Positions 21,026 through 29,238 of a stretch of DNA of 64,000 bases are shown in pieces. The DNA lies in NCBI RefSeq assembly GCF_000468095.1, contig NZ_ASZC01000009.1, positions 62,001-126,000 of the forward strand. Reading direction: 5' to 3'. The notes under the pieces were generated by a model, which saw only the letters and a list, made by a program, of their open reading frames with translations, was not told the DNA's origin and did not search any database. Position numbers and translations under genes: made by a program. Source of the stretch: Pantoea sp. AS-PWVM4. GTDB taxonomy: Bacteria; Pseudomonadota; Gammaproteobacteria; Enterobacterales; Enterobacteriaceae. Position 1 is the stretch's first letter; every line of letters starts with the position of its first letter.

Positions 21026-22453
21026 CTAATATCTCAACCTCCCCACCATTTTGGCTGTCACCACCAAACTGCCCGCCATTACAGCTGCTTCATCACTTTC
21101 TGACTCATGTAGATCAGCCAAAAAACCGGCTGCCCACCCGTGGCAATCCTGACGGTGGATGCCTTTCATCAACCGTGCATGGCGATTCTGACGTTCACTG
21201 AGCGGAATTCGCAACGCGGTATGGATGGCGTCGGCGATGGCATCCGGGTCATAAGGATTGACGATCAACGCGCCATCCATATGTTCCGACGCCCCGGCAA
21301 ACTGCGACAGGATCAGCACGCCAGGGTTGGCCGGATCCTGCACCGCAACATACATCTTTGCCATCAGGCTCATACCTGCCATCAGTGGCGTCACCAGCGC
21401 GACGCGGGATGCGCGATAAATGCCTGCCTGCTCCTCACGGCTGTATGATTTGGTCAGATAACTGACGGGGCACCACTCCCGCGTGCCATGTACGCCGTTC
21501 ATCTCGCCACAGATGCTCTCGAGGTCATGGCTTAACCCGGCGGTGCGTGGCGCATAACCGGCCAATGGCGAGGCCAGTTGTAACAACATCATGTTGCCGA
21601 CGTAATCCGGATGGTTGCGTAGCAGGACCTCAACAGCGCTGATGCGGTAAGGCAGACCGGCGCTATCGTCGAGGTGCCCTCCGCTGAGGATCGTGTTTTG
21701 CGGCAGCGTGGCGCGACACTGTTCTTCCATATAACTGCAACTGTTGCTGGCTAACAGGCAGTGCGCATCTTCCAGATCGATCCCGACCGGATAGACACCG
21801 GTTCTGAGCAGGTGACCGTGAATGCGAAACAGCGTGCCACCGAGACGTTCGCAACGAAATGCGCTCTCCACCCACAGCAGAAAGTTGTTCATGTCCTGGC
21901 TGGTCTGAAAACCAATCAGATCGCAACACAGCAACGACTCAGCCAGCCATTGCCAGTCCGGGATGGCGGTAAATCCCTGACCGGCGGGAAACGGTTGATG
22001 GAAGAACAGGCCGATACGGTTGGTCAAACCGGCGTCACGCATCAGCCTGACGCTGGGTATCAGGTGATAGTCCTGGATCCAGATGACATCGTCGGGCATC
22101 GCGTATTCGGCAATCGCTCGGGCGTACGCCTCATTGAATTTCCGATATTGACTCAGGTCATCCTGACTGAAGCGCGCCAGATCCGGGCGTTGATGGAACA
22201 TCGGCCACAGACCCTGGTGAACATAGTTTTGGTAACCCTGTTCCCGTTCACCTCGGGTGAGCGGAAAGGTGAGGGTGTCAAATTTATGCCCCTGGCGGAA
22301 GGTCAGGGGACGTGGCATATCTGCTGCGAGGGCCTGAGTTTTGCCATCCCAGCTTACCCAAAGCCCACCGTTGCGCGACAGAATGCTTTCATACAGGGCG
22401 GATAACGTCGAAGCCCGGGACAGATTGTGCGAAACCAGAATTAAGCCTGACAT
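21026..22453 (-). CDS. OtsA-like GT20 protein lacking key catalytic residues
   Basis: A 475-residue protein that aligns along its length with trehalose-6-phosphate synthase OtsA (WIQDYHL, NRIGLFFHQPFP, GVYPVGI, AQDPANPG-type VQDPANPGVLILSQFAGA, ALIVNPYDPDAIADAI). But the donor/phosphate site differs: the RLDYSKG motif reads HLDDSAG (R to H260, K to A265), the RDGMNLVAKE motif reads MAGMSLMAKM (D to A359, E to M367), and the N-terminal GGLA loop is absent. In E. coli these R, K, D and E residues contact UDP-glucose and glucose-6-phosphate. It is intact with no frameshift, so it is probably a non-catalytic paralogue or has changed substrate. There is no otsB next to it. Calling it a true OtsA would be unsafe. 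Confidence 0.8.
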   Translation of the reverse strand: MSGLILVSHNLSRASTLSALYESILSRNGGLWVSWDGKTQALAADMPRPLTFRQGHKFDTLTFPLTRGEREQGYQNYVHQGLWPMFHQRPDLARFSQDDLSQYRKFNEAYARAIAEYAMPDDVIWIQDYHLIPSVRLMRDAGLTNRIGLFFHQPFPAGQGFTAIPDWQWLAESLLCCDLIGFQTSQDMNNFLLWVESAFRCERLGGTLFRIHGHLLRTGVYPVGIDLEDAHCLLASNSCSYMEEQCRATLPQNTILSGGHLDDSAGLPYRISAVEVLLRNHPDYVGNMMLLQLASPLAGYAPRTAGLSHDLESICGEMNGVHGTREWCPVSYLTKSYSREEQAGIYRASRVALVTPLMAGMSLMAKMYVAVQDPANPGVLILSQFAGASEHMDGALIVNPYDPDAIADAIHTALRIPLSERQNRHARLMKGIHRQDCHGWAAGFLADLHESESDEAAVMAGSLVVTAKMVGRLRY

Positions 22454-22665
22454 AGCATTTTCCCTTTGATCACGATGAAAATCGTTCCATTTGATTTAAG
22501 CCATCGGCATATAAAAAAGGCGTAAAAAGATGGCGGGCGGATATAAAAATCAGGCAAAAACGGGAGGTTGTGCGCGTTACTCTCCGCATCAGCGGCAGGG
22601 GCAGCAGCTATAATATGCTCATTCGCTTTGCTGTCCGTAACCCCCCGTGAAAGGATGCCTCTCTT

Positions 22666-24531
22666 ATGGCTTCAACTAAGCAGTCTCTCCCGGCAGGTAT
22701 GCTGGCAGCGGCCGGTATCGTGTTTGGTGATATCGGCACCAGCCCGTTGTATACGCTGCGCGAATGCCTTTCGATATTACCCAACGGCGGCATGACCTCT
22801 ACTGCCGTGATGGGGTTTCTCTCGCTGATTTTTTGGGCGCTGACGCTGATCGTCACCGTGAAATACGTCTGCTTTGTGATGCGTGCCGATCACGACGGAG
22901 AGGGTGGGATTCTGACGTTGATGTCTCTGGCTCGTCAGCATGTTACCGGTCGTGCCGGGCATTTTATCGTGTTGGCCGGGTTGATTGGTGGCGCATTCTT
23001 TTATGGTGATGGCGTGATCACACCGGCCATTTCGGTGTTGTCGGCGATTGAAGGGATCGAAGTGGTGGCACCCGCACTGGACCATGTGATTGTGCCGCTG
23101 TCGGTGGTCATCCTGACCTTACTGTTTATTATTCAAAAACATGGCACCGAGCGGGTCAGTCTGGTGTTTGGCCCGGTGATGCTGGTGTGGTTTCTCACCC
23201 TCGCTGCGCTGGGTATCCGTGGGATTGTGATGCATCCGGGTGTGCTGCAAGCGCTGAACCCCTGGTACGCGCTGGAGTTTCTTAACAGCCACAAAGCGCT
23301 GTCGTTCGCGGCGTTAGGTATGGTGGTGTTGGCCGTGACCGGGGCCGAAGCGTTGTATGCGGATATGGGACATCTGGGGAAAGCGCCGATTCGGTTGGCA
23401 TGGCTGATTATTGCGATGCCAGCGTTGGTGCTGAACTACTTTGGTCAGGGAGCGCTGGTGCTGACGGATGCGGATGCTGTGCGCAATCCTTTTTACCTGC
23501 TGGCACCAGGCTGGGCGCAGATTCCGCTGATTGTCCTTGCCACGCTATCGACCGTGATTGCGGCGCAGTCGGTGATCTCTGGCGTCTATACCCTGACGCA
23601 TCAGGCGATTCGCCAGGGATTTCTGCCGCCGGTACGTATTGTCTACACCTCATCGACCGAGTCCGGGCAAATCTATATTCCGGTGGTTAACTGGCTGCTG
23701 TTTGCCGCCGTGACCGTCATTATTATCTCTTTCCGCCAATCTTCTGCGCTGTCGTCGGCGTATGGCATCGTGGTGACCGGCACTATGGTGCTGACGGCCT
23801 GTCTGGCAAGCGTGGTGGCGTTCAAAAATTGGCGCTGGCCGTTGCCCCTGGCGGTGGTGTTCCTTGTGTGTATGTTGACCATTGATGTCCCGCTGTTTAG
23901 CGCTAATTTGATGAAACTGCTCTCCGGCGGTTGGGTGCCGGTTCTGCTGGCGATGACGATGCTGGTGTTGATGCTGATCTGGAGTAGTGAGCGCTCACTG
24001 CTGATTCGCCGACTGGCAGATGACCCGGTGGGACTGAAGGCGATGATCAGTTCGCTGGAGGCCGCACCGCCGATGAGGGTCGGTGGCACCGCGATCTTTC
24101 TCGCGCGCAAGGAGTATGAAATCCCGCAGGCGCTGCTGCATAACCTCAAACATAACCGCGTGTTGCATCAACGCACCGTACTTTTACATATCCGCACCAT
24201 CGACACGCCCAGGGTGCATAACCAGAAGCGCATCAGCATGCAGCAACTTTCCCCCTCATTTTGGCAGGTGACGGCTTCCTATGGCTGGCATGAGGTGCCC
24301 TCAATGCAGGAGATTTTGCATTTGTGCGGCCTGGAAGGCTTTGGTTGCTCGCTACAGGAAGCCTCGTTCTTTACTTCCCACGACACGCTGGTGATGAAAA
24401 AGCGTCGCGGGTTGGCACGGGCGAAGGGGGCGATTTTCCATTTCTTCCAGCGCAATGCGTTGCGTGCTCATGAACAATTTATGATCCCTGCCAACAGGGT
24501 GATTGAGTTAGGCGGGCAGAGGGAGTTTTGA
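22666..24531 (+). CDS. kup: Low-affinity potassium transporter Kup
   Basis: A 621-residue K+ uptake permease of the KUP/HAK family, taking up K+ with protons at the inner membrane. The family motif VFGDIGTSPLYTLRE is at residues about 19-33. About twelve helices fill residues 20-440, followed by a cytoplasmic C-terminal domain of about 180 residues (VGGTAIFLARK, NRVLHQRTVLLHIRT). The length equals E. coli Kup (622). It stands alone, 212 bases from the divergent OtsA-like gene, with an unremarkable promoter region. Confidence 0.94.
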   Translation: MASTKQSLPAGMLAAAGIVFGDIGTSPLYTLRECLSILPNGGMTSTAVMGFLSLIFWALTLIVTVKYVCFVMRADHDGEGGILTLMSLARQHVTGRAGHFIVLAGLIGGAFFYGDGVITPAISVLSAIEGIEVVAPALDHVIVPLSVVILTLLFIIQKHGTERVSLVFGPVMLVWFLTLAALGIRGIVMHPGVLQALNPWYALEFLNSHKALSFAALGMVVLAVTGAEALYADMGHLGKAPIRLAWLIIAMPALVLNYFGQGALVLTDADAVRNPFYLLAPGWAQIPLIVLATLSTVIAAQSVISGVYTLTHQAIRQGFLPPVRIVYTSSTESGQIYIPVVNWLLFAAVTVIIISFRQSSALSSAYGIVVTGTMVLTACLASVVAFKNWRWPLPLAVVFLVCMLTIDVPLFSANLMKLLSGGWVPVLLAMTMLVLMLIWSSERSLLIRRLADDPVGLKAMISSLEAAPPMRVGGTAIFLARKEYEIPQALLHNLKHNRVLHQRTVLLHIRTIDTPRVHNQKRISMQQLSPSFWQVTASYGWHEVPSMQEILHLCGLEGFGCSLQEASFFTSHDTLVMKKRRGLARAKGAIFHFFQRNALRAHEQFMIPANRVIELGGQREF

Positions 24532-24715
24532 TATGAAGAGACAAAGACGTTCTGGCAGAAAGGTTTTTTAAATGAAATCTCAGATTATTCTTTAATAATG
24601 CCTTTAATAAAGGCAGGACACTTCAGAAAGGTGAATGTGTGAGGTTTACATTCTGCCAAAATTGTATTTCACTTGAATCCGCTGGAGTGGCAGTTAATGA
24701 CATGGAGATGTTGCT

Positions 24716-25327
24716 GTGAGAACTGAACCGTTGACAGAGAAAACCGGACATTTAGCATGGTGTGCATTGGTGGCTCTGCATGTTGCCAGACTGGATGGAT
24801 TAGTAGGTTCGGTATCGCAGGAAAATATTTTTCTGATTCGCTGGCTCTCCACGGCACTGAAACAACATCGTTTCCCCCGTGAGGTCGCGCCGGATATTCA
24901 CTGGTTACTGAAACAGGGGCGAACTCTTGGCGCAAGGTCTGAATTGCGCGATAAGCTTGAATATCTCTGGCGTACCTGCAATGGCGTATTACTGGAGCAA
25001 AATGACCTGTTCAGACTGACCTATGCCATTGAAACGGCTAAGCAGATGGATTTTACCTTTCATCATCTCAATGATCGGGAATGGTCCGGGCGTAATAGGT
25101 TCAGCGCTAATCCGGTGATGGATGCGATTTATTTGTCACGTAGCTCGCTGGATGTCTCATTTAATGAAGACGGCAAGCAAATTGCGCCTTTAATGGTGCG
25201 GCTGACAGGAAACACGGCACGACTGGAAAATATCCTTAATCGTTACGGATGGTGCACAGAAAACTGTGCTGATCACCAGATACCTTCTCTTTATCGGTTA
25301 GTGGTGCATAGGCCATTGAATCAATAA
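24716..25327 (+). CDS. DUF2913-like protein of unknown function
   Basis: A 203-residue soluble protein. I recognise it tentatively as DUF2913 from the pattern HLAWCALVALHVARLDGLV, ENIFLIRWLSTALKQHRFP and LEYLWRTCNGVLL; this family is found in enterics and vibrios and has no known role. It is largely alpha-helical in the first half, with a mixed second half containing NRYGWCTENC. It starts at a GTG preceded by GGAG at eight bases. It lies 184 bases after kup with no clear terminator between, so weak co-transcription is possible. No signal peptide or membrane segment was seen. Confidence 0.65.
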   Translation: MRTEPLTEKTGHLAWCALVALHVARLDGLVGSVSQENIFLIRWLSTALKQHRFPREVAPDIHWLLKQGRTLGARSELRDKLEYLWRTCNGVLLEQNDLFRLTYAIETAKQMDFTFHHLNDREWSGRNRFSANPVMDAIYLSRSSLDVSFNEDGKQIAPLMVRLTGNTARLENILNRYGWCTENCADHQIPSLYRLVVHRPLNQ

Positions 25328-25366
25328 TTCGCTAATTATATTTTCATATGATTGATACCGCATTAA

Positions 25367-25386
25367 CGCGATAAATCGCGCCGCTA
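25367..25386 (-). repeat. REP-like element, single half, copy 3
   Basis: One copy of the GTAGCGGCGCGATTTATCGC type element, read on the minus strand, about 40 bases after the stop of the DUF2913-like gene. The facing partner found in the other copies is missing. Confidence 0.7.
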
Positions 25387-25497
25387 CGAATGGGTGTAAA
25401 TACGATTGCTTTCCGTAACCTCCTAAAAGACCAACCTAGACAGTTCATCAATCCTGGCCGGATATTCATTCCACGCAAACTAAACTAAGGTATAGTC

Positions 25498-25686
25498 ATG
25501 ACTGCTTTGGTCATTCGTGGAAATGTTATGGCAATCTTTCACCTGTTACATCTGCGCGAAATGCTACGAATGCTGTTCGTTATTTTATGCGTGATTTTGA
25601 AACATTTTACCCATCGCAGTTTATGTTCGAAAATCGTGCTGGCTTGTCTCATCTATGTGGCCCAGGCGCTGCTATGGTGGCCTTAG
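25498..25686 (+). CDS. Possible small hydrophobic protein
   Basis: A 62-residue ORF that begins MTALVIRGNVMAIFHLL, continues with a hydrophobic stretch (about residues 22-36, MLRMLFVILCVILKHF) and a second one near the end (VLACLIYVAQALLWW). AAGG stands seven bases before the ATG, and a strong terminator follows at 25749, so a short transcript covering only this ORF is plausible. I do not recognise the protein. It could be a small membrane protein or a non-coding transcript; evidence is limited to the ribosome site, hydrophobicity and terminator. Confidence 0.4.
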   Translation: MTALVIRGNVMAIFHLLHLREMLRMLFVILCVILKHFTHRSLCSKIVLACLIYVAQALLWWP

Positions 25687-25748
25687 TTCACCGGGTTGAC
25701 TGTCACCAACCTCAACCGTAATGGATGAGCTAATCGTGCGCTGGGGTA

Positions 25749-25785
25749 AAAAAAGGGTTCATGTGAAGCATGAACCCTTTTTCAT
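25749..25785 (+). terminator. Rho-independent terminator
   Basis: AAAAGGGTTCATG / CATGAACCCTTTT with a 5-base loop and T run. It is nearly symmetrical, so it can work on both strands. It separates the 25.5 kb small ORF from the cio leader. Confidence 0.88.
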
Positions 25786-25789
25786 GACA

Positions 25790-26283
25790 ACTCACCCACG
25801 ACAGGCCGGATATTTTATCGTCAGAAAATAAAGGATCGGTTGGTAAATTATAAATGTTACTCATTGGTTATTTTTGTTGTTAATTATCGACTGAAAGGTT
25901 ATTGATATGACCATTATGATAATGCGGATATCGTTTTTTTTGTGAATTTTATGTTCCTTTATATTGATTAAACGTTATCGTACACATTGGAAATTATTAT
26001 TATCCCGAAGCGGTTCGAATTTTTATAAACATCCTTATTAGTCATTTTTTGGTTAACGCTGAAAAATCACAATCGCGTTAACTTGTTGATTTAAATTATT
26101 ATTTTGTGATTATTTGCGTATTTTTTATTGCCGAATCAGCCGCAATTTGACTTAGAATAGTCAACTGTTTCAATGTTTGATTTTCTTTTGGTTACAGTTG
26201 GTTGGTTGATTGGTTCATTTTTTGTTTCTTGTGAATGAATATAAGATCTCTTGCAACAGAAAAACGATTTACCCACATTTTTC
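25790..26283. other. AT-rich non-coding stretch upstream of the cio operon
   Basis: About 490 bases of strongly AT-rich DNA (long T and A runs) with no convincing ORF. Several TTGAT half-sites (for example in TTGTTGATTTAAATTAT near 26082) could be weak FNR or ArcA contacts, and the composition is what H-NS prefers, but none of these can be confirmed by eye. Confidence 0.4.
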
Positions 26284-26314
26284 TTGACAATATGCGGGTG
26301 GGGGGGAATATACT
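26284..26314 (+). promoter_or_regulatory. Putative promoter of the cioAB-cydDC operon
   Basis: A consensus -35 TTGACA at 26284-26289 and a TATACT -10 at 26309-26314 with a long 19-base spacer containing a seven-G run. Transcription from here would give a leader of about 400 bases before cioA. Confidence 0.55.
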
Positions 26315-26319
26315 GACCC

Positions 26320-26725
26320 TCATTCGGACTACACAGCTCCTATATTGTGCTTTATCGAAAATATAAGCGTCTCGAAACCTGGATCATCTCAAATAAGCAA
26401 ATTTCAGGTCTTAACGGTAATTAGCTTACCGTCGAGTACTGTTGCGCTTATTTTTAAGCTTCGTCGGCAATTGCCTGGTTGTAAGCATGGCCAACTGGCC
26501 AGGCTCAACATGCCATGTACATGCTGGCGGATATTATCCTGTTTCTAATGTGTTTAGCAGGGATATGTGCTAACCAGGATGTTTTGGCGTGTAGACTAAT
26601 CCGATGGTGCGACACCTTTTTCTACACTCCCCGTTCTGACTCTTACCACTTCACCTGCCATGTAAGGGGAAGAGCGTTCGGTTGTCGCTGGCTAATCTGG
26701 TCACTTAATAGAAAAGAAGATAGTC
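26320..26725 (+). promoter_or_regulatory. Long, probably structured 5' leader of the cio operon
   Basis: About 400 bases between the putative promoter and cioA. It contains many short inverted repeats (TGGCCAACTGGCCA near 26489, CATGCCATGTACATG near 26510, and TTAGCAGGGATATGTGCTAA near 26552). An in-frame open reading frame from 26515 (start MYMLADIILFLMCLAG) runs 73 codons and ends eleven bases inside cioA, which would allow translational coupling. I do not recognise it as a known riboswitch or leader peptide. Confidence 0.4.
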
Positions 26726-28168
26726 ATGTTAAGTAACGATCTCACATCGCTGATTACGCGAATCGACTTCGCGTTAATCTCATCAGTACATATCATTTAC
26801 CCACCACTGACCATTGGTCTGGCTGCGCTGCTGTTCATTTCTGAACTGATGTGGGTCAGAAAAAATGATGAAAAGTGGTACCGCTTGTGTCGTTTTTTCG
26901 AAAAGCTGTTCATCGTCAACTTCGGAGCCGGTGTGGCAACGGGTGTTACGATGGAAATGGCTTTTGGTATCCTGTATGGCCGCTTTTCTCAAGCTGCCGG
27001 GCCATTCTTTGGCCAGGTGTTGGGATATGAGACCATCACCGCCTTTATGTATGAAGCCGGTTTTATCGGACTGATGATTTTTGGCTGGGGCAAGATCAGC
27101 CGTGGGATGCATCTTTTCGCGACTTTCAACGTCGCCCTCTCCTCAACGCTTTCAGCGATGTGGATTCTGGTCGCTAACTCCTGGATGCAGACGCCAACCG
27201 GTGTCGAATACAAGAATGGCATCTTTCATGTGACCGATTGGGTAGCCGCGCTCCTCAATCCGAATGTCAAAAGCGCGTTTCCTCACATGTTGCTGGCCAG
27301 CTTCGAGCTGTCGCTCTGCTTCGTGGTCGCGACCTGTGCCTGGTTCGTACTGAAACGCCGCAATGTGGAGCTTTTCCTGCGACCGCTGAAATATGCGCTG
27401 GTGTTGCTGGCCGTGGTTTCTGCTGCACAAATCTATATGGGTGATGTGCTGGGCGAGAATACTCTCGAAAACAAACCTGCGGCACTGGCAGCGATGGAAG
27501 GGCACTACGACACCTATGATGCAGCAGGTAACGTCAACAGCGCCTGGCATATCATCGGTTGGCCGAATGCCGAAGGAAATGGGCTGGCCTGGTCGATTTC
27601 CATCCCGCATGCACTCAGCCTGATTGAAACCAAAACCTGGAATGGCCCGGTGAAAGGCCTGAACAGCTTCCCGAAAGACGAACAGCCGCCTGTGGTGCTG
27701 CCTTTCTATGCGTTCCGCGCGATGGCCGGAGCGGGTGGTGCAATCCTGCTGGTCAGTCTGTGGGGTATCTGGCTGATGGCGCGCCGTCGTATGACGGTGG
27801 AACTGGCCCCACGTAATACGTTGTTCCTGTTTATCGCGGTTGTGATGGTGGTGCTGCCTTATATCGCGGTAATCGCAGGTTGGTGGACGCGTGAAATTGG
27901 TCGTCAGCCGTGGATTGTTAACGGACTGATGCGTACTGAGGACGGTATGAGCGCGATGACGCTTGGCCTGGCAATCTTCTGGCTGGTTGGCTTTGCCATC
28001 TTCGAGTCAGCGGTGGTTGCCGGTACGATCTGGTTCCTGGCAAAAGTTGTTCGTCAGGGTCCTGATTTGACCAGCAAGCTGCCGGGTGAAGGCCATGAGC
28101 ATATCGGCCAGCTCGACCTGCCGCCAGGCGGTCATGCTGACCATCCTGAATACGTAAGACCGGTCTGA
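26726..28168 (+). CDS. cioA: Cytochrome bd-type quinol oxidase subunit I, CIO (short Q-loop) type
   Basis: A 480-residue CydA-family protein with about nine helices. The heme ligands are present: the N-terminal histidine in SSVHIIYPPLTIG, the second in AFPHMLLASFE, and methionine in AFRAMAGAGG; the GRQPW quinol-site motif is also there. The Q-loop is short (around GLNSFPKDEQPPV) and lacks the insertion of E. coli CydA (522 residues), placing it in the cyanide-insensitive CioA group. It oxidises quinol and reduces oxygen to water at the inner membrane with high oxygen affinity or resistance to inhibitors. It is followed by cioB after 16 bases and by cydDC in the same operon. Confidence 0.92.
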   Translation: MLSNDLTSLITRIDFALISSVHIIYPPLTIGLAALLFISELMWVRKNDEKWYRLCRFFEKLFIVNFGAGVATGVTMEMAFGILYGRFSQAAGPFFGQVLGYETITAFMYEAGFIGLMIFGWGKISRGMHLFATFNVALSSTLSAMWILVANSWMQTPTGVEYKNGIFHVTDWVAALLNPNVKSAFPHMLLASFELSLCFVVATCAWFVLKRRNVELFLRPLKYALVLLAVVSAAQIYMGDVLGENTLENKPAALAAMEGHYDTYDAAGNVNSAWHIIGWPNAEGNGLAWSISIPHALSLIETKTWNGPVKGLNSFPKDEQPPVVLPFYAFRAMAGAGGAILLVSLWGIWLMARRRMTVELAPRNTLFLFIAVVMVVLPYIAVIAGWWTREIGRQPWIVNGLMRTEDGMSAMTLGLAIFWLVGFAIFESAVVAGTIWFLAKVVRQGPDLTSKLPGEGHEHIGQLDLPPGGHADHPEYVRPV

Positions 28169-28184
28169 CGCGGAGAAGAAACCC

Positions 28185-29231
28185 ATGGATATGCTTACTC
28201 ATACCCAGCAATTTCTGACGATTGCCTGGTGGCTGGCTTTTGGCGTCAGCGTGTTGTTATACATTGCGCTGGATGGCGCAGACCTTGGGGCGGGGATTTT
28301 CTCGCTCTTCGTAAGAGATCATGACGAACGCGGCGCAATTATGGCGGCGATGGCCGGCACCTGGGATGCCAACGAAACCTGGCTGATTGTGGCCGGGGGG
28401 ATCATGTTTGGTACTTTCCCGTTCGTTTACGGTTCGGCTTTTAGCTACCTGATGGTGCCGATGGCGCTGGTGTTATGGGGCATTATGTCCCGTGCGGTGG
28501 CACTGGAGTTCCGTCACCTGGCGTCGCCGTTCTGGCAGCGCTTCTCAGACGGGGTGTTTGGTGTCGCCAGTCTGACCGTGACCTTCTTTGGCGGCATGTG
28601 TGTCGGTGCCGTATTGCAGGGATTTGCGCTGGATACCCCGGCGCAGGGCGTGCCGCATTATGCGGGCGGGGCGTTTAACTTTATTTCGCCTTTCTCCATC
28701 TGGACCGGCATTTCCTCCTGCGTTGCCATGACCTTCTCCGGTGTGCTGTTTGTGCGTGCGCGTTTTGAAAAGTCAGAGCCTATTCGTCAGGATGCTGCCC
28801 GCTGGACTGCTACCATTTTCTGGTTAGCGATTGCTGCGGTAGTGATCACCTGGGTGTGGAGCGCGGCGATTTTTGACTGGGCGCGTGCGAAGTGGTTTGG
28901 CCCGCACTTCTGGATTTGGGGCCTGTTTGGTCTTATCGCGCTGTTCTGCATTGAGCAGGTGCGTCGTGACACCCTGAAAGACAAAGATTTTGCGGCGATT
29001 ATGTGGTTCAACGGTGCGGCGCTGATTCTGGGCTTTGGTATGTTGATTACCATGTTCCCGTGGATCGTACCGAATACCTGGACCATCTGGGCCGGTGCCA
29101 GCCCGCAGGTTTCCCTGATCACCTTCACCCTGACAATGGGTGGGTTTGTACCAGTCATGATTATGTATAACTGGTACCAGATTTGGGTCTTCCGGGGACG
29201 CATCTCCAAACTGGTTGGTTACGGACACTAA
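28185..29231 (+). CDS. cioB: Cytochrome bd-type quinol oxidase subunit II
   Basis: A 348-residue CydB-family membrane subunit. Characteristic pieces are YIALDGADLGAGIF and GTWDANETWLIVAGG near the N-terminus. It binds the heme-bearing subunit I to stabilise the diheme site. No small CydX-like ORF was evident between it and cydD, which agrees with the CIO type. The start ATG has GGAGAAG upstream and lies 16 bases after cioA. Confidence 0.93.
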   Translation: MDMLTHTQQFLTIAWWLAFGVSVLLYIALDGADLGAGIFSLFVRDHDERGAIMAAMAGTWDANETWLIVAGGIMFGTFPFVYGSAFSYLMVPMALVLWGIMSRAVALEFRHLASPFWQRFSDGVFGVASLTVTFFGGMCVGAVLQGFALDTPAQGVPHYAGGAFNFISPFSIWTGISSCVAMTFSGVLFVRARFEKSEPIRQDAARWTATIFWLAIAAVVITWVWSAAIFDWARAKWFGPHFWIWGLFGLIALFCIEQVRRDTLKDKDFAAIMWFNGAALILGFGMLITMFPWIVPNTWTIWAGASPQVSLITFTLTMGGFVPVMIMYNWYQIWVFRGRISKLVGYGH

Positions 29232-29238
29232 ACGCATC

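Noticed and set aside
21026..22453. Naming the GT20 protein otsA
   Set aside because: Key donor- and acceptor-site residues are substituted and otsB is not adjacent.
26345..26548. 67-codon ORF in the cio leader
   Set aside because: No ribosome site, composition not protein-like, and it lies in the middle of the structured leader; the overlapping frame from 26515 is the only one worth considering.
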